Below, one piece after another: positions 32,181-42,500 of a DNA stretch of 64,000 nt; position 1 is the stretch's first letter; every line of letters begins with the position of its first letter. Both the position numbers and the translations under genes were made by a program. The stretch covers positions 82,001-146,000 of the forward strand of contig NW_024468256.1 in the NCBI RefSeq assembly GCF_002104995.1, read 5' to 3'. The stretch is from Linderina pennispora. Lineage: Eukaryota > Kickxellomycota > Kickxellomycetes > Kickxellales > Kickxellaceae. Below the pieces are notes generated by a model. That model had not been told where the DNA came from. It worked only from the letters and a program-made list of their open reading frames with translations, and did no database searches.

Positions 32181-33851
32181 TCAGCGCAGGCGCTTCAGCG
32201 GTGGCTCGCCACTACTGGCAGCAGAACCGCCTGCTGCTGCACGCCTCTTGCGCGACCTCTTTGTTGCAGGAGTGGTGCCAGAAGCATCGGCAGCAATGGC
32301 CGTAAAGCGATGGAACCGTTCAAGAATACTGTCTGAATCACAGAGTGACTGGAAAATGAGTCTGAAGTTTAGAACTGCTGCGAGATCGCGGTTCAAGAGC
32401 TGAGACGAATAGGCTCGCCTGTATTGTGTCATGGCCCGCTTACATGACTCGCTTGTACAGCGGAGAAGGCCATGGCACTTCACAGTTGGGTTCTTCGATC
32501 TCTTGTGGGGCCGCGGGTTGGGAACATGCCGGAATGTCTGCTGCGACTTTTCGCAGCAGAACGGGCACATCGACGGTGTCCAGAATTCGTCGATCAGATA
32601 GACTTCAAAGCCATGGTGCTTGAACTTGTCACACCATCCCTTGCCACGAATCGGCGCATGGTGTCGGGCCATCGGCGCACTCCAATTGCCCATGATCAGC
32701 ACTGGATCTGGGCCGAACTTGCTCCGGAGTTTCGCGGCAAGCCTGTGGTCTGCACGGGCCTGGTTCATGAATGAATCAAGGCGCAGCTTGCGGTGAAGCG
32801 GGTACACCTTGGGACTGGTACTGACACCTGGATGGGCCTTCCAGCGCCTTTGGTGCTGCTTGTTTGACTTAGTGGGCTGCTGCTCTGGTAACCTTCGCGC
32901 TGTCATCGTGTTGGCATAAAACGGTGCTAGGACACACCGCACAGATGCATGGGCAGTAACGTAGGCACGGAATTTTGCTGGGCTAAGGGTCCGGCTGCAG
33001 TGCTTGGAAAGCTCTGCCTCTGCTCTGCGGACAGCATCTTCTGGGACTTGATCCTTTGTAGCCTGACGAATCCTGTCATAGTGGCGCAGCTTGAGCTCCT
33101 TATTGCGCTGCTGCCGTGTGTAGCGGTAGAGCATTTTTTCACCTTCTTTCCCATTGCTGCTATTTTCGTGCATCATGTATAGCAAATTGCCCCGACCTGG
33201 ATCGATGAATACACAGCGGCCTTTCAGATTCTGCAGCTCTGGCTGTGGGATCTGGTGGATATAGCGACAGTCAGCTATAGTATTGCCTCCCGCAGCATTG
33301 CCTCCCACAGCATTGCCTCCCGCAGCATCAGCATCTACTGCAGCACCAGCCTTAGGTACCTTGTCTTGTAGCAAAATCCATATTGTTACACCATCTGTTG
33401 TCGCCATTCCGTGGAATCTTCTATCACCATGCGCCTTAAATGGCTTTGATGTTAGATCTGCAACCCGGCCCCACACATCCCACACAGATTGTGTGATCCC
33501 TTGGACTGTGTCGTGTGCATAGACTGGGAGTGCTGGTGCATATTCATTGTTAAGTACTGCAACAGTGTCTGCTGCTGCCGCCGATGCAGCAGCAAGTGGA
33601 TTTGCCTTCATGTTATGATAGATAAATAAATAAGTAGAACAAAAGAATCCCTTTTTCACAAATGTTGCAGGGTCAAAGGCATCATTGTCAGCTAGTTGAT
33701 GGAGTAGTATCCATCGTGCAAGCATGTATGTATGCTCTTTGATGATATTGACGCTGCGTACAAATTGCTCTAGGCGGGGCAACATAGAATCACGGAAGCC
33801 AATCCCACCAAGTGATGTCTTTATGACAGTAGTGCTGCGGGTAATGTTCAT
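32181..33851 (-). CDS. Fanzor, eukaryotic TnpB-like RNA-guided nuclease
   Basis: 556 residues, intronless. The C-terminal half has the split RuvC fold of TnpB/Fanzor. RuvC-I is CVFIDPGRGNLLYM with Asp217. VYLIDEFWTPSMCPFC puts Glu422 beside a zinc ribbon (Cys429/Cys432 with Cys465/Cys470 in GLLRCTSESC), as in the rearranged active site of Fanzors. RuvC-III is LLNRDLAAVLNF with Asp489. All three acidic positions are present, so the nuclease looks intact. The C-terminus has basic clusters (KRSRKRR, PLKRLR) typical of nuclear localisation. Family members are RNA-guided DNA endonucleases carried by transposons. Residues 178-191 are a Gly/Asn/Ala repeat. Codon third positions are more A/T-rich than in flanking genes, suggesting mobile origin. 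No partner transposase is seen. Confidence 0.88.
   Translation of the reverse strand: MNITRSTTVIKTSLGGIGFRDSMLPRLEQFVRSVNIIKEHTYMLARWILLHQLADNDAFDPATFVKKGFFCSTYLFIYHNMKANPLAAASAAAADTVAVLNNEYAPALPVYAHDTVQGITQSVWDVWGRVADLTSKPFKAHGDRRFHGMATTDGVTIWILLQDKVPKAGAAVDADAAGGNAVGGNAAGGNTIADCRYIHQIPQPELQNLKGRCVFIDPGRGNLLYMMHENSSNGKEGEKMLYRYTRQQRNKELKLRHYDRIRQATKDQVPEDAVRRAEAELSKHCSRTLSPAKFRAYVTAHASVRCVLAPFYANTMTARRLPEQQPTKSNKQHQRRWKAHPGVSTSPKVYPLHRKLRLDSFMNQARADHRLAAKLRSKFGPDPVLIMGNWSAPMARHHAPIRGKGWCDKFKHHGFEVYLIDEFWTPSMCPFCCEKSQQTFRHVPNPRPHKRSKNPTVKCHGLLRCTSESCKRAMTQYRRAYSSQLLNRDLAAVLNFRLIFQSLCDSDSILERFHRFTAIAADASGTTPATKRSRKRRAAAGGSAASSGEPPLKRLR
33282..33326 (-). repeat. 15-bp tandem repeat inside Fanzor gene (3 units)
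   Basis: Three copies of ATTGCCTCCCGCAGC (the middle one has a single G-to-A change, reading CCCACAGC). Together they encode a GGNA-type linker at about residues 178-191, just before the RuvC-I segment. The repeat is in-frame and probably length-variable between copies of the gene. Confidence 0.85.
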
Positions 33852-34470
33852 TTGAGAAATTCAATAGGCAAGTAAGAAGAGAAATGATGCTGTTCAGTTT
33901 TGCTTTATTGCGTATGCATAGCATTAAAAACTTTTTATTAAAAATGATCTGGCTTGCATGGTTCTTGGGGCCCTTAGCACTGATATAGTCTCTTGAATCA
34001 GTCTATACATACTGGGTCCGTTGTGACCCAAATACTACCGCTTACGCATGTTCATAAGACAAATTAATTTATAAAATAAGTCCACAAATATTGCATAACC
34101 ACCAGAGGAGCTACATGGCCTCATTCAATAGGTGCTCATAAATAAACATCCTAAGAGTGTTGCGCAGCCGGTGATGACCACCATGATGACGCCATAGAAG
34201 TTATCAGGCCGACCGACAATGAGACCAGCTCTTGCGCTGAACCAATGGAGATATCTAGTGGAGACCTGTGGCCACTACAATAACAACTTGTCACCCTGGT
34301 TTCACCGATAAGGTCAGATGCCGCACAAGATCAAAAGGAGTTTACGGAGCAAGTCACCTAAACCCGTGTTGACGCTTAAGAGTTTTATTTTTTAACCAAA
34401 TAAAAAATTTCTAGCGGACGGTCAGACACTTCGACTATAAAATCTTATATATAGGTAAAGATTGCGTGTG
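33852..34470. other. AT-rich non-coding region upstream of Fanzor
   Basis: No gene is seen. Contains GGGTC-CGTTGT-GACCC (34014-34029), a 5-bp-stem hairpin, and AT-rich tracts at about 33925-33945 and 34380-34410. It probably holds the Fanzor promoter and the left end of its element. Confidence 0.45.
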
Positions 34471-35214
34471 TTACGACATAAAGTGGTCGCCCAGTGCGCG
34501 CATAATGTTCAGCGACCGCTTCATCACATTGGCCGACACGCCGACAGCGCCTTCGACGAGCTCAAACGAGCTGACCAGCATCTGGTGCGAGTGCTTGTGG
34601 ATTGTGTTGATGGACTCGCGCACCGTAAACTGCACCATGCTCAGCGGGCACACCAGATACGTCACCCCCATCGTATGCATCACACCGCTGAATCCCATGG
34701 CCGTATACGTTGCGTCCACAACATATTCAATTTCAAGCGGCGGCGATTCACGCAGGTTCCGGCACTTGCTCATCAGGTCGCCGAAAATCCGCATATCTGT
34801 GTCCCGCCGCATATCGTAATTGAAGTCGACCTTCTGCACAAACACTGTGTTCCCGCGCTTCTCCAGAATACGGTCATGCACTGTCGTGCGGAATATAAAC
34901 TGCTCTGTGCCCTTCAGCCGCCCCCGCAAGTGTACTGTGTCTACATGCACTGTAACCAGGTTGGGATTGTACACCGTTATCTCTAATGGCAACTTCAGGT
35001 CAATTGTCTGGTGTCTCACTTGCACATCAGAAGGCTCCGTGCCTGGAATGCCCGACAGATAGATTTGCGGTGGCAGCCGTAGGTACTTTACGTAGAACGC
35101 TGTGCTAGCAACTGCCAGACACACAATCATTAGCGCTTGCATTAACTGGGCCTGCCATGAATGCAACACTGGTTTATATGGCTTTGATTTTAGCTTTTTC
35201 ATAGTGGCTTTCAT
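34471..35214 (-). CDS. LEA2-like single-pass membrane protein
   Basis: 247 residues from the ATG at 35214 (MKATMKKLKSKPYKPV). A longer open frame upstream reads hydrophobic, non-conserved sequence and was not used. A basic N-terminus precedes one membrane helix (QALMIVCLAVASTAFYVKYL). The lumenal domain is a beta-rich LEA2/DUF3712-like fold: LPLEITVYNPNLVTVHVDTV is the typical late-embryogenesis-abundant type 2 core strand pattern. Fungal members sit in the vacuolar or ER membrane, with roles poorly defined. The assignment rests on this motif and topology; function is unknown. It is co-oriented with and downstream of the tRNA, and upstream of the Fanzor locus. Confidence 0.7.
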   Translation of the reverse strand: MKATMKKLKSKPYKPVLHSWQAQLMQALMIVCLAVASTAFYVKYLRLPPQIYLSGIPGTEPSDVQVRHQTIDLKLPLEITVYNPNLVTVHVDTVHLRGRLKGTEQFIFRTTVHDRILEKRGNTVFVQKVDFNYDMRRDTDMRIFGDLMSKCRNLRESPPLEIEYVVDATYTAMGFSGVMHTMGVTYLVCPLSMVQFTVRESINTIHKHSHQMLVSSFELVEGAVGVSANVMKRSLNIMRALGDHFMS

Positions 35215-35509
35215 ATATGTGATAGAAACTATAATTAAGCGGAAGTAGAGAAGGAAACATGCGACCTCGCTAGCTCTTGGCGTCAAAATATATATCTGGA
35301 GAAGTAAAAACATGCGCCTGTCGCTTTTGGGGCGGCACTGGGGACATCTACTGTGACGCCAGTCGTCTATGAGTACAGCGCCTCCAAAAACAATACTGCT
35401 TCCGACCTTGCTGTTGGCATAGTGCAGTGTCTATTGGTTAGCAGCATTTCCAAAACCCTTAGTTGTAGAAAAGACAAAAGCATGCAGCTGAGAAAAAGAA
35501 GCAAAAAAG

Positions 35510-35582
35510 CGACCGATCACGGGATCGAACCGTGGACTTCTCGCATCGGAAACGAGCGCTCTAGCCTCTGAGCTAAGCGGCC
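35510..35582 (-). tRNA. tRNA-Arg (anticodon CCG)
   Basis: A 73-nt cloverleaf is readable on the minus strand: D stem GCTC/GAGC, anticodon stem CTCGT/GCGAG with loop TTCCGAT (anticodon CCG, codon CGG), a 5-nt variable region, and T stem CACGG/CCGTG with loop TTCGATC. The acceptor pairs 6 of 7 (one C-T mismatch, one G-T wobble). There is no intron and no encoded CCA. A T run follows the 3' end, as for Pol III termination. It is identical to the copy at 46095. Confidence 0.93.
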
Positions 35583-36115
35583 TAAGCCTTAACGGCTAAC
35601 ACATCTGAATATTCCTGGAAATTCACTCCTATATTATGTTACGCATTAGCCTGCCCTCCATTGCCTCCTTTGTTTGGCAAAACCAACCTCCTAGCAATCC
35701 ACAGCTTTGTTTATCATGCCCCTGATGGCTGATCTTTAACAGCCTCTACAGTTCTGCACATTGTGGTTCCCATATTGCTACTCGCAACTCTTTGTTGATA
35801 AACTGGATATCCATTACACATATCTACCAGGATTCCATATACGTTGTTTTGTAGTTGTTTTGTAGTCATTTTGATTACTAGTCGGACGTATCACTACTGC
35901 GGTGTATGCTTTATCTCATGGGTCGATGCTAGACTATTTTCCCATTATTTTCATGTCTGCTCCAGGAGTTCAGCGCCAGATGTGCTTTACATATCAGTTA
36001 ACCACATGTGGCACATTCTTATCAACCAGCTAAGGCAAGTGCATTTCATGGTTGAAAATTTGAAGCAGCGTGAGCACTTAACAGGTAACTGTGGACAAGA
36101 ATCTACAGGAACAAT
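35583..36115. other. Intergenic, tRNA to NMA111
   Basis: No gene found. The first about 20 bp (TTAGCCGTTAACGGCT-like tRNA leader) are shared with the other tRNA-Arg copy. The rest is AT-rich spacer and the NMA111 3' flank. Confidence 0.5.
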
Positions 36116-39067
36116 TTAAATTGCCTCCCATCTCCACTTGGCGTCAACGCTATTTCCTCGAACCCTCTGCCAAGCTTGGAGATAGTGATCGTCAGTGCGG
36201 AACTTGTACACATAAACGATTCCCTTGGTGTCAACCAAACGGAACTTCACATCACAGCCCGGTGGTGATGTGATACTTCTGCCAAGAGTACCCGCTGCGA
36301 CTGCTGCATTAAAGCCAGAGTCGCTTCCCTTGAACCGGCAAATTATTCTCACCAGATCGTCCATATCCTCGACTTTCTCGTCATTGACCTCAGTAATGAA
36401 GGCAGGCCAGTTTTTCATCCAGCGGGCTGGGGACCCAGCAGCGATTCCATAGATAAGACACTTGGAGGGAACAGAGTGTGCATATCGATATATGCTGACA
36501 TAGGGCTCCTGAATGGTAAGTCCAGACCATCTTAGAACGCGACGGGTGTTGGTCTCGTGGGGAGGGACTGTTCTGACAGTGATTGCAACCTCCTGGCCCT
36601 GGCGCAATATAACAAGATCGACTGCATCCTTTCCGTATATCGTGGCAATATCGTCGATTCTACTCACTAGCTTGCCGTCAATAGACAAGATAATATCGCC
36701 GACCTCAACTCCGGGAGATTTCACCGCGCTCTTGATGTCGATTTGGTGAACCTGGAACAAGCAATTTCCACAGGCTGGGCTGGCAGCAAATTTCTCAACC
36801 CATCTGCTGGTGAGTCCAAACTTGCAGGCTGTCGAGAGTCGGACCTTGGCAAACTTTGCGTTCAGCGTTCTCACAATATCCGGGTACTCGTTGCTCGACC
36901 TTAACGCCTTGGTAATCTCGCGGAGATGCGAGACATCTAGCCCAACTAATGGATCAGGATTGTGCCTGTTGCCGCAGAGAGGCAAATGAATCCAAAGCCC
37001 TAGAGCATAGCCATCAGCACTGCATAATACACCCGCCATACTCTCTGAATCGCGAGCTGTGGCAAGGCTGACAAGATCCACATTGAAGTGTGATGGAGAA
37101 TAGTGCTTCTTGCAGTGCTTAGTGCCGTCGTAGAGGTACCGATCGCTGATGTGTGTCTTTGTGAAATACGGGGATCCATTTTTGTTGGCGCCAACGAGAA
37201 CAACATCTTGGCCGACAGTAAGACAGGCCTCGCCTCCCCAGTAGTTGCTGTCGACAGGGAGGTCGCTCACCAAGCCATTTCCAGCGGGGCCGAGATCAGA
37301 AGGGTCATACTTGAGGAAGATCAGTGGATACAACGGGTGAATATACACTATAGTTGCTGCGGTCTGGAAAGTGTTGCGGATGGTAATTGAGATGTTGGAT
37401 GCTGATCCAGTGAACACTGCAGCACTGCATACAACAATTCCGTTTGACCTGTCAAGGACAACCCCATTTCCGTCTACAGTTCCCTCACATGTCTCATCCA
37501 TGCTGCCATCACGACTGCTTGTGATATGAACGATACTCTGCCAAACCCGGTCCAAATTAGAGTGACCATCCACAAGATGACCGTCAGTGAAGCCGAGATG
37601 AGGAATACTGCCGCCCATGTCTTGCAAATCGCCTCGAATAGCACCACTGCACATCTCGATCCGCTCTTCAGACCAAAATCCGCTCTCTATATCTCGCGTG
37701 AGCACTCTAAACGGCCCAGAATCCCCTGGAAGCGTAGCGATGGTAATAATATGATCGTTACCATTAATATGACCAATAGCCTTGATAACCATGGACTGAC
37801 CGACTTGGATGGTACGGAATATACTCAGAAGCGCTGTGAGATCCGGGGTAGGTATACCGTTCACAGACATGATGATGCGATGCTCCTTAAAGATGGTCGC
37901 AGGTAGAAACTCCTCAGACATGGTTGCAATATATACGCCCTTAACCTCTAGAGAATATCTGTTGGCCAGCATCAGGGACATATCATGGAGCGTAGCATGC
38001 CCAAGAGAAAGGAGCTGGGTAGGTGAGACGTCATACATGTCCTGCACTCGAACCGAGACAGGAACAGACCTGCCCTTGCGCCAAACGACGAAATCAACAG
38101 TGCAGCCAATATTGGCATCCAGCACTGACTCCAAACCAACGAAATCGCAGATAGGCTTGCCATCCATACTGATGACAATGTCGCCGACTTCGAGAGCCCC
38201 GTACGCTGGGCCCTTGTGCAGAATCTTGTCAACAACTATCATGCCCTCGGACTTTGGGTTAGCCAGGCGAGACTCCTCGATTTCCTGCTCTGCCAGCCCC
38301 AGGCGCTGCACTTCCTGATACGTCTCGAATACAAACACCGCCTGGATAGTTCCGCGGGGGGCGCGCTCGCCACGCCTCATGTACTCGAGTGAATACACAA
38401 CCCGCTCAAGCGGCAAGAAGAAGCTTCCACCGTCATTGACGTTCTTAGCCGCCTTGATTGCAATTGCAGCTCCGTTGATATCCAGCAATGGTGAACCCGA
38501 AGAGCCTCCAGCCGAAGTGGTGGAGGCTTGATAGTAAAATGTGTTTGAATCTCGATTGTCACCCACATTAGGCGTATTCCGGTTGATCTGGGACAGAGTG
38601 CCCGCGCAAACTGTCATCTTCTCTCCAGCAGAATTGCCGATAATTTGGAAAGGAACACCTGGCCTTGCACCTGCAGGGAACAGCCTAATTGCCTTCGGCT
38701 GGGTGTACTTCAATGCCGCAGGGTCGTAGCGGAAGAAGGCAAAATCGTGGATTGGGTCGTAGTGAACTGGCTGGAGGTAAACGAACTCATTCGTGTCGAA
38801 CGTGGCTTTGTGGATTCCTGGGCCAAATTCAAGGACGTGCCTGTTCGAGAGAATGATCCCCTGGTCGCTATCGACTACAAACCCAGTAGCACATGAGCAT
38901 GTTGGTCCAACGGCCCCAAACCCAAATGGACGGATGATACTGATTGCCACAATAGAGTTTCGAACTTCAGCATGGACATCCTCCCACGTACGCCCAAGGC
39001 TTCTGGTGGGAGCAGGCGTGGTTGAAGAGTGCGGGTGCGGGTGCTCGTTGATGGTGTCAATAGTCAT
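36116..39067 (-). CDS. NMA111: NMA111, HtrA-like pro-apoptotic serine protease
   Basis: 983 residues, intronless, close to yeast Nma111 (about 997). It has two HtrA-type halves. The first has an intact trypsin-like triad: His77 in LSNRHVLEF, Asp108 in YDPIHDFAFF, Ser190 in AGGSSGSPLL. PDZ domains follow (YGALEVGDIVISMDGKPICD and later VEVGDIILSIDGKLVSRI). The second protease half is degenerate and presumably inactive, as in the family. Yeast Nma111 is nuclear, cleaves the inhibitor-of-apoptosis protein Bir1 and affects lipid homeostasis. The first ATG matches the expected N-terminus before SLGRTWEDVHAEVRNSIV. Function here is by homology. Confidence 0.95.
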   Translation of the reverse strand: MTIDTINEHPHPHSSTTPAPTRSLGRTWEDVHAEVRNSIVAISIIRPFGFGAVGPTCSCATGFVVDSDQGIILSNRHVLEFGPGIHKATFDTNEFVYLQPVHYDPIHDFAFFRYDPAALKYTQPKAIRLFPAGARPGVPFQIIGNSAGEKMTVCAGTLSQINRNTPNVGDNRDSNTFYYQASTTSAGGSSGSPLLDINGAAIAIKAAKNVNDGGSFFLPLERVVYSLEYMRRGERAPRGTIQAVFVFETYQEVQRLGLAEQEIEESRLANPKSEGMIVVDKILHKGPAYGALEVGDIVISMDGKPICDFVGLESVLDANIGCTVDFVVWRKGRSVPVSVRVQDMYDVSPTQLLSLGHATLHDMSLMLANRYSLEVKGVYIATMSEEFLPATIFKEHRIIMSVNGIPTPDLTALLSIFRTIQVGQSMVIKAIGHINGNDHIITIATLPGDSGPFRVLTRDIESGFWSEERIEMCSGAIRGDLQDMGGSIPHLGFTDGHLVDGHSNLDRVWQSIVHITSSRDGSMDETCEGTVDGNGVVLDRSNGIVVCSAAVFTGSASNISITIRNTFQTAATIVYIHPLYPLIFLKYDPSDLGPAGNGLVSDLPVDSNYWGGEACLTVGQDVVLVGANKNGSPYFTKTHISDRYLYDGTKHCKKHYSPSHFNVDLVSLATARDSESMAGVLCSADGYALGLWIHLPLCGNRHNPDPLVGLDVSHLREITKALRSSNEYPDIVRTLNAKFAKVRLSTACKFGLTSRWVEKFAASPACGNCLFQVHQIDIKSAVKSPGVEVGDIILSIDGKLVSRIDDIATIYGKDAVDLVILRQGQEVAITVRTVPPHETNTRRVLRWSGLTIQEPYVSIYRYAHSVPSKCLIYGIAAGSPARWMKNWPAFITEVNDEKVEDMDDLVRIICRFKGSDSGFNAAVAAGTLGRSITSPPGCDVKFRLVDTKGIVYVYKFRTDDHYLQAWQRVRGNSVDAKWRWEAI

Positions 39068-39568
39068 ATTTGTTTACTAGTAAGCGAAAAACTGCAGAAA
39101 AGAAAAAGAGCTGAAACGTGGCAGTGCAGCTTTCATCTCATAAGCGTCACAGTAGATTTCACACTGCTGCCCATGTTGACAACTTCCCACACATGGCTGC
39201 AAGCCACCATGCCAAAATTGACGCATGACGATCTTTGATTTTGGGATCACACCGAGAATTGAGTGTGGATACCTGGTTGTCAAAGTGAGTCACATCTGCT
39301 GTTATCACTATGGAATGCATATTGTAAGACTACGTGATGTTTTACTATGTTACACTTTTACACAGCCATACATTTCAGAAGTCTACTTTGGGCTATTGGA
39401 CAAGAACCATGAATGAGAGAAAAGTGAGGAACTAGAGGGCCTTGAGCTTGAGAACCCCATAGCCTTATGGTGCTATGAACCGCCTTTGCTTTCAAACGCA
39501 AGGCAAAGTGAGAGACATGCTATATCTAAACGAGTTGAAATGGTATGCATGGTATGAAAGTATACTGA
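39068..39568. other. Intergenic, NMA111 promoter and P450 3' flank
   Basis: No gene recognised. It lies upstream of NMA111 (minus) and downstream of the broken P450 gene. Confidence 0.5.
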
Positions 39569-42500
39569 TTACCATACATCTTCCACGTAACGATTGGCCG
39601 CAACCAGGTCAGCAAGGTACTTGCTTGCATCGGCGGAAGAAAGGTGACCATGGGTCTGGAAAACATCAACCATGGTCCTGACAACGTCCTTGGCCAGTTT
39701 ATCTGCTGAGCCACAGACATAGATGCGGCCACCCGCTCTGTAGATGTGACCAGATCTGGGCACCATCGGCAGAAATGTGGTGCCTGCACGTACTTGTGCT
39801 CACTACCAACACGCGAAAAACGCAGGCTGGTAGCTTGGCCAGTGTGCCACTCTGGATGTATTGCTCGAGCTCGTCCTTGTAGAGGTAGTCATACTCTGGG
39901 CTGCGGCAGCCAAAGTACAGCGTGGCATCGCCGGTGCCTGTGTGATTCATCTCTTGCAGGAAGCCGCGGAACGACGCGATTCCAGTGCCAGCACCGATGA
40001 ACAGGACTGGTATAGCAGATGAGGACGGCAGGTGGAAGGCTGACTGAGGCGGGAAGATGAGAGACCGAAAGACGAGAGCCAGACTCCAGTGATGCAAGGT
40101 ACTCAGTTGCCAGACCGCCATACAAGCGACCATTGATGATGTCATCAACAATCGCAACCGAAAGATGTACTTCGTTTCCGGACTACGGCCTGGCAACTGG
40201 CGATCGAGTAGCGACGAGGAGCCATGGCCGACACAAAGTGCAGAATCGACCCGAACGGAACCTGCCGCACAAGGGGAGCATAATGACGAAGCACATCTAG
40301 GACTGTGCGAGTCTGCGAAATGAACTCGCTCCAGCCAAGCGACTGCTTTCCCAGCGTATTGACATCGTCAGCCGCCTTGCGCAGGACATTGTACGCAGCA
40401 TCGTCACCAGCAACCTCGTCCAGCGCAACAACCAGCTCGCGCGAGGGCGCTTCCTTCCAGTCACATACGTACTGAAGTGCGTCAGAGACCGAGCATGTTG
40501 CTCCTTGGATAGCAGCGGCAGCCGAACGACTGAAACGGGAAGCATTTGAAACCTGCTCGATTTTGAGTACGCTTGCTATATCCATGCCAAGAATTGCAGC
40601 AACCTCATGCACCACACCGGGCTTGTTGGCTGGGTACACGTTGAGATGGTCACCGGTCTGATACTGAATACCCGAGGACTGATCCAGCACAATCTCGATG
40701 TGCCGAGTACTGCGGCCGCTCTTGCTGACATCTTGCAACTCTTGGTTAATCTTGATGCTAGCATTCTCAGAAGCGATTCTGAACGGAGCCGCGGTGCCAC
40801 CGACTAGGCTGATGTTGAATGGCAACGACTTTGGAGCTGAAACTGCCTCGACAAGCCCTTCGGTGCCCGAGCCGTAGTGATCAGTGACAAGTGCACAGAT
40901 ACGCAGAGACCACTGCAAGAAATCCTCGTCCAAATCGTCATTAGAGTTGCCAAATTGGAATTCGCTTAGAGGAGTCGCACCAAGCATACCAAGACGCTTG
41001 TGGATATGGCGCGGGAACTTCTGGTACGTACGCCAGAGTGAGTTGCCACATCCAAACACAACATAGTCGACACCGTGCAGTAGATCAGCCTGGCTTGTTC
41101 CATCGAGCGACTTGGCGAACTGGGTTGCGTTATCGGGCGGCAAGCCGTTGTAAGTGCTCGTGATCACGATGGCCAGAGTGCGCTTACCACCAGCGGCCTT
41201 GGCTGATAAGATATCCCAGTCGTCAAGCGCCTGGACAGATGTGTCCTCAAAACCCATGCGCACAACCTGCTCGCTTAATTGTGCAGCGTATTCCTCACTC
41301 ACACCCATGTTGGACCCAAACAGGATTGAAACCCGCGGCAGCTCATCGGAATTTGTGACAACAACAGGAGCACTGATCTTGCTGACACTGGCGGCTGGTG
41401 CTGTGGCATGTGTGGAGTCTGAAATGAAGGTCTCGGCGCCAGGCGCTGGGAAGTTGATCCGCTTGTGTGCCGCCATTACTAGATTGAGTGGTTTTGTTGT
41501 AATGCTTTGCGGATCATAGATGGCCTCTACATCATCGATGCAACAAAACTCATAGTTGGATAGCAACCGAGCCAAAATAATGCGCATCTCGATCATTGCA
41601 AGTTGGAATCCGATGCAGCTGCGCTGGCCTGCCGAGAATGGCAACCAGGCGCTCTCTGGGATCAACTTCATGTTCTCGTCTGAAAAGCGGTCAGGGTCGA
41701 AGCGATGTGGGTCCTTGTAGACATCTGGACTCCTGTGCATCGACCATATGTTGATGGTAAACACCTGGCCGCGTTTGACTTGGAAGCCGCCTGGAATAAC
41801 ACAATCCTTGGCACAGTACTTGTTGATCGACGGGACAGGTGGATACAGGCGCAAGGTTTCCTTGATGACTTGCGTCAGGTACTTGAGCGAGTTCGCCTCC
41901 TTGACACTGATTGGCTGACCAGGCTTGATTCCAGTATCGGCCAACTCTTGCAGAACGCGATGTTGGGCATGCGGATTGCGGACGAGCAGATATAGCACCC
42001 ATGATAGCGTCACAGCACTTGTCTCACTGCCAGCAATGCCCAGCGTGATGATTTGGTCGAAGATGTTGGCGTCGTCGAGTCCGACAAGGTTGCCGGTCCT
42101 CATCAGGAGCACGCGCATTGAGCATGAAGCCGAGCAGATCCTTCCTCATATTGGTTGCGTCAACCGAGGCCCGGCGCTCGTCAATAACCTCTTGGACAAT
42201 ACTGCGCATTACCTGCATCTGCTTCTTGTACTCGTAGTTTCCGCGTGTAGGTAGCATTTTCCAATATGAAGTTCTTTTGAACCGCTTCTGTATCTCGCCC
42301 AGGCAAAAGTTCATGGCATACAGAAACGGGTGCTTTTCAGTGTATGTCGGATCGAGAAGATGAAAATCATAACCGAAACCAACAATACCAATTGTCTGGA
42401 ACGTCATGTTGGTAGTAAAGTCGACGACAGTGAACGGCTCGTTCAGACGGGGGTTGAGCCAGCTGGATGCCTCCTCAGCTACCATGAGTATCTTATTGCT

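Larger units (their letters stand above)
31985..34470 (-). mobile_element. Presumed Fanzor-bearing element, borders unresolved
   Basis: Outer bounds are given by the AGC1 stop codon on one side and the LEA2-like gene on the other. The only gene inside is the Fanzor. The 619 bp upstream of it (33852-34470) are AT-rich and non-coding. I could not establish terminal inverted repeats or a target-site duplication, so the true element may be shorter or immobile. Confidence 0.4.

Noticed and set aside
32112-33855. 8-bp direct repeat TCATTTGA at 32112-32119 and 33848-33855, as a target-site duplication
   Set aside because: The second copy overlaps the Fanzor start codon, which would leave no promoter inside the element. 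Eight bases recur by chance at this distance.
32086-34029. Possible terminal inverted repeats of a Fanzor element, both starting GGGT and reading inward (about 32086 and about 34029)
   Set aside because: Only about ten positions match, with gaps, and no target-site duplication flanks them. Treated as chance.
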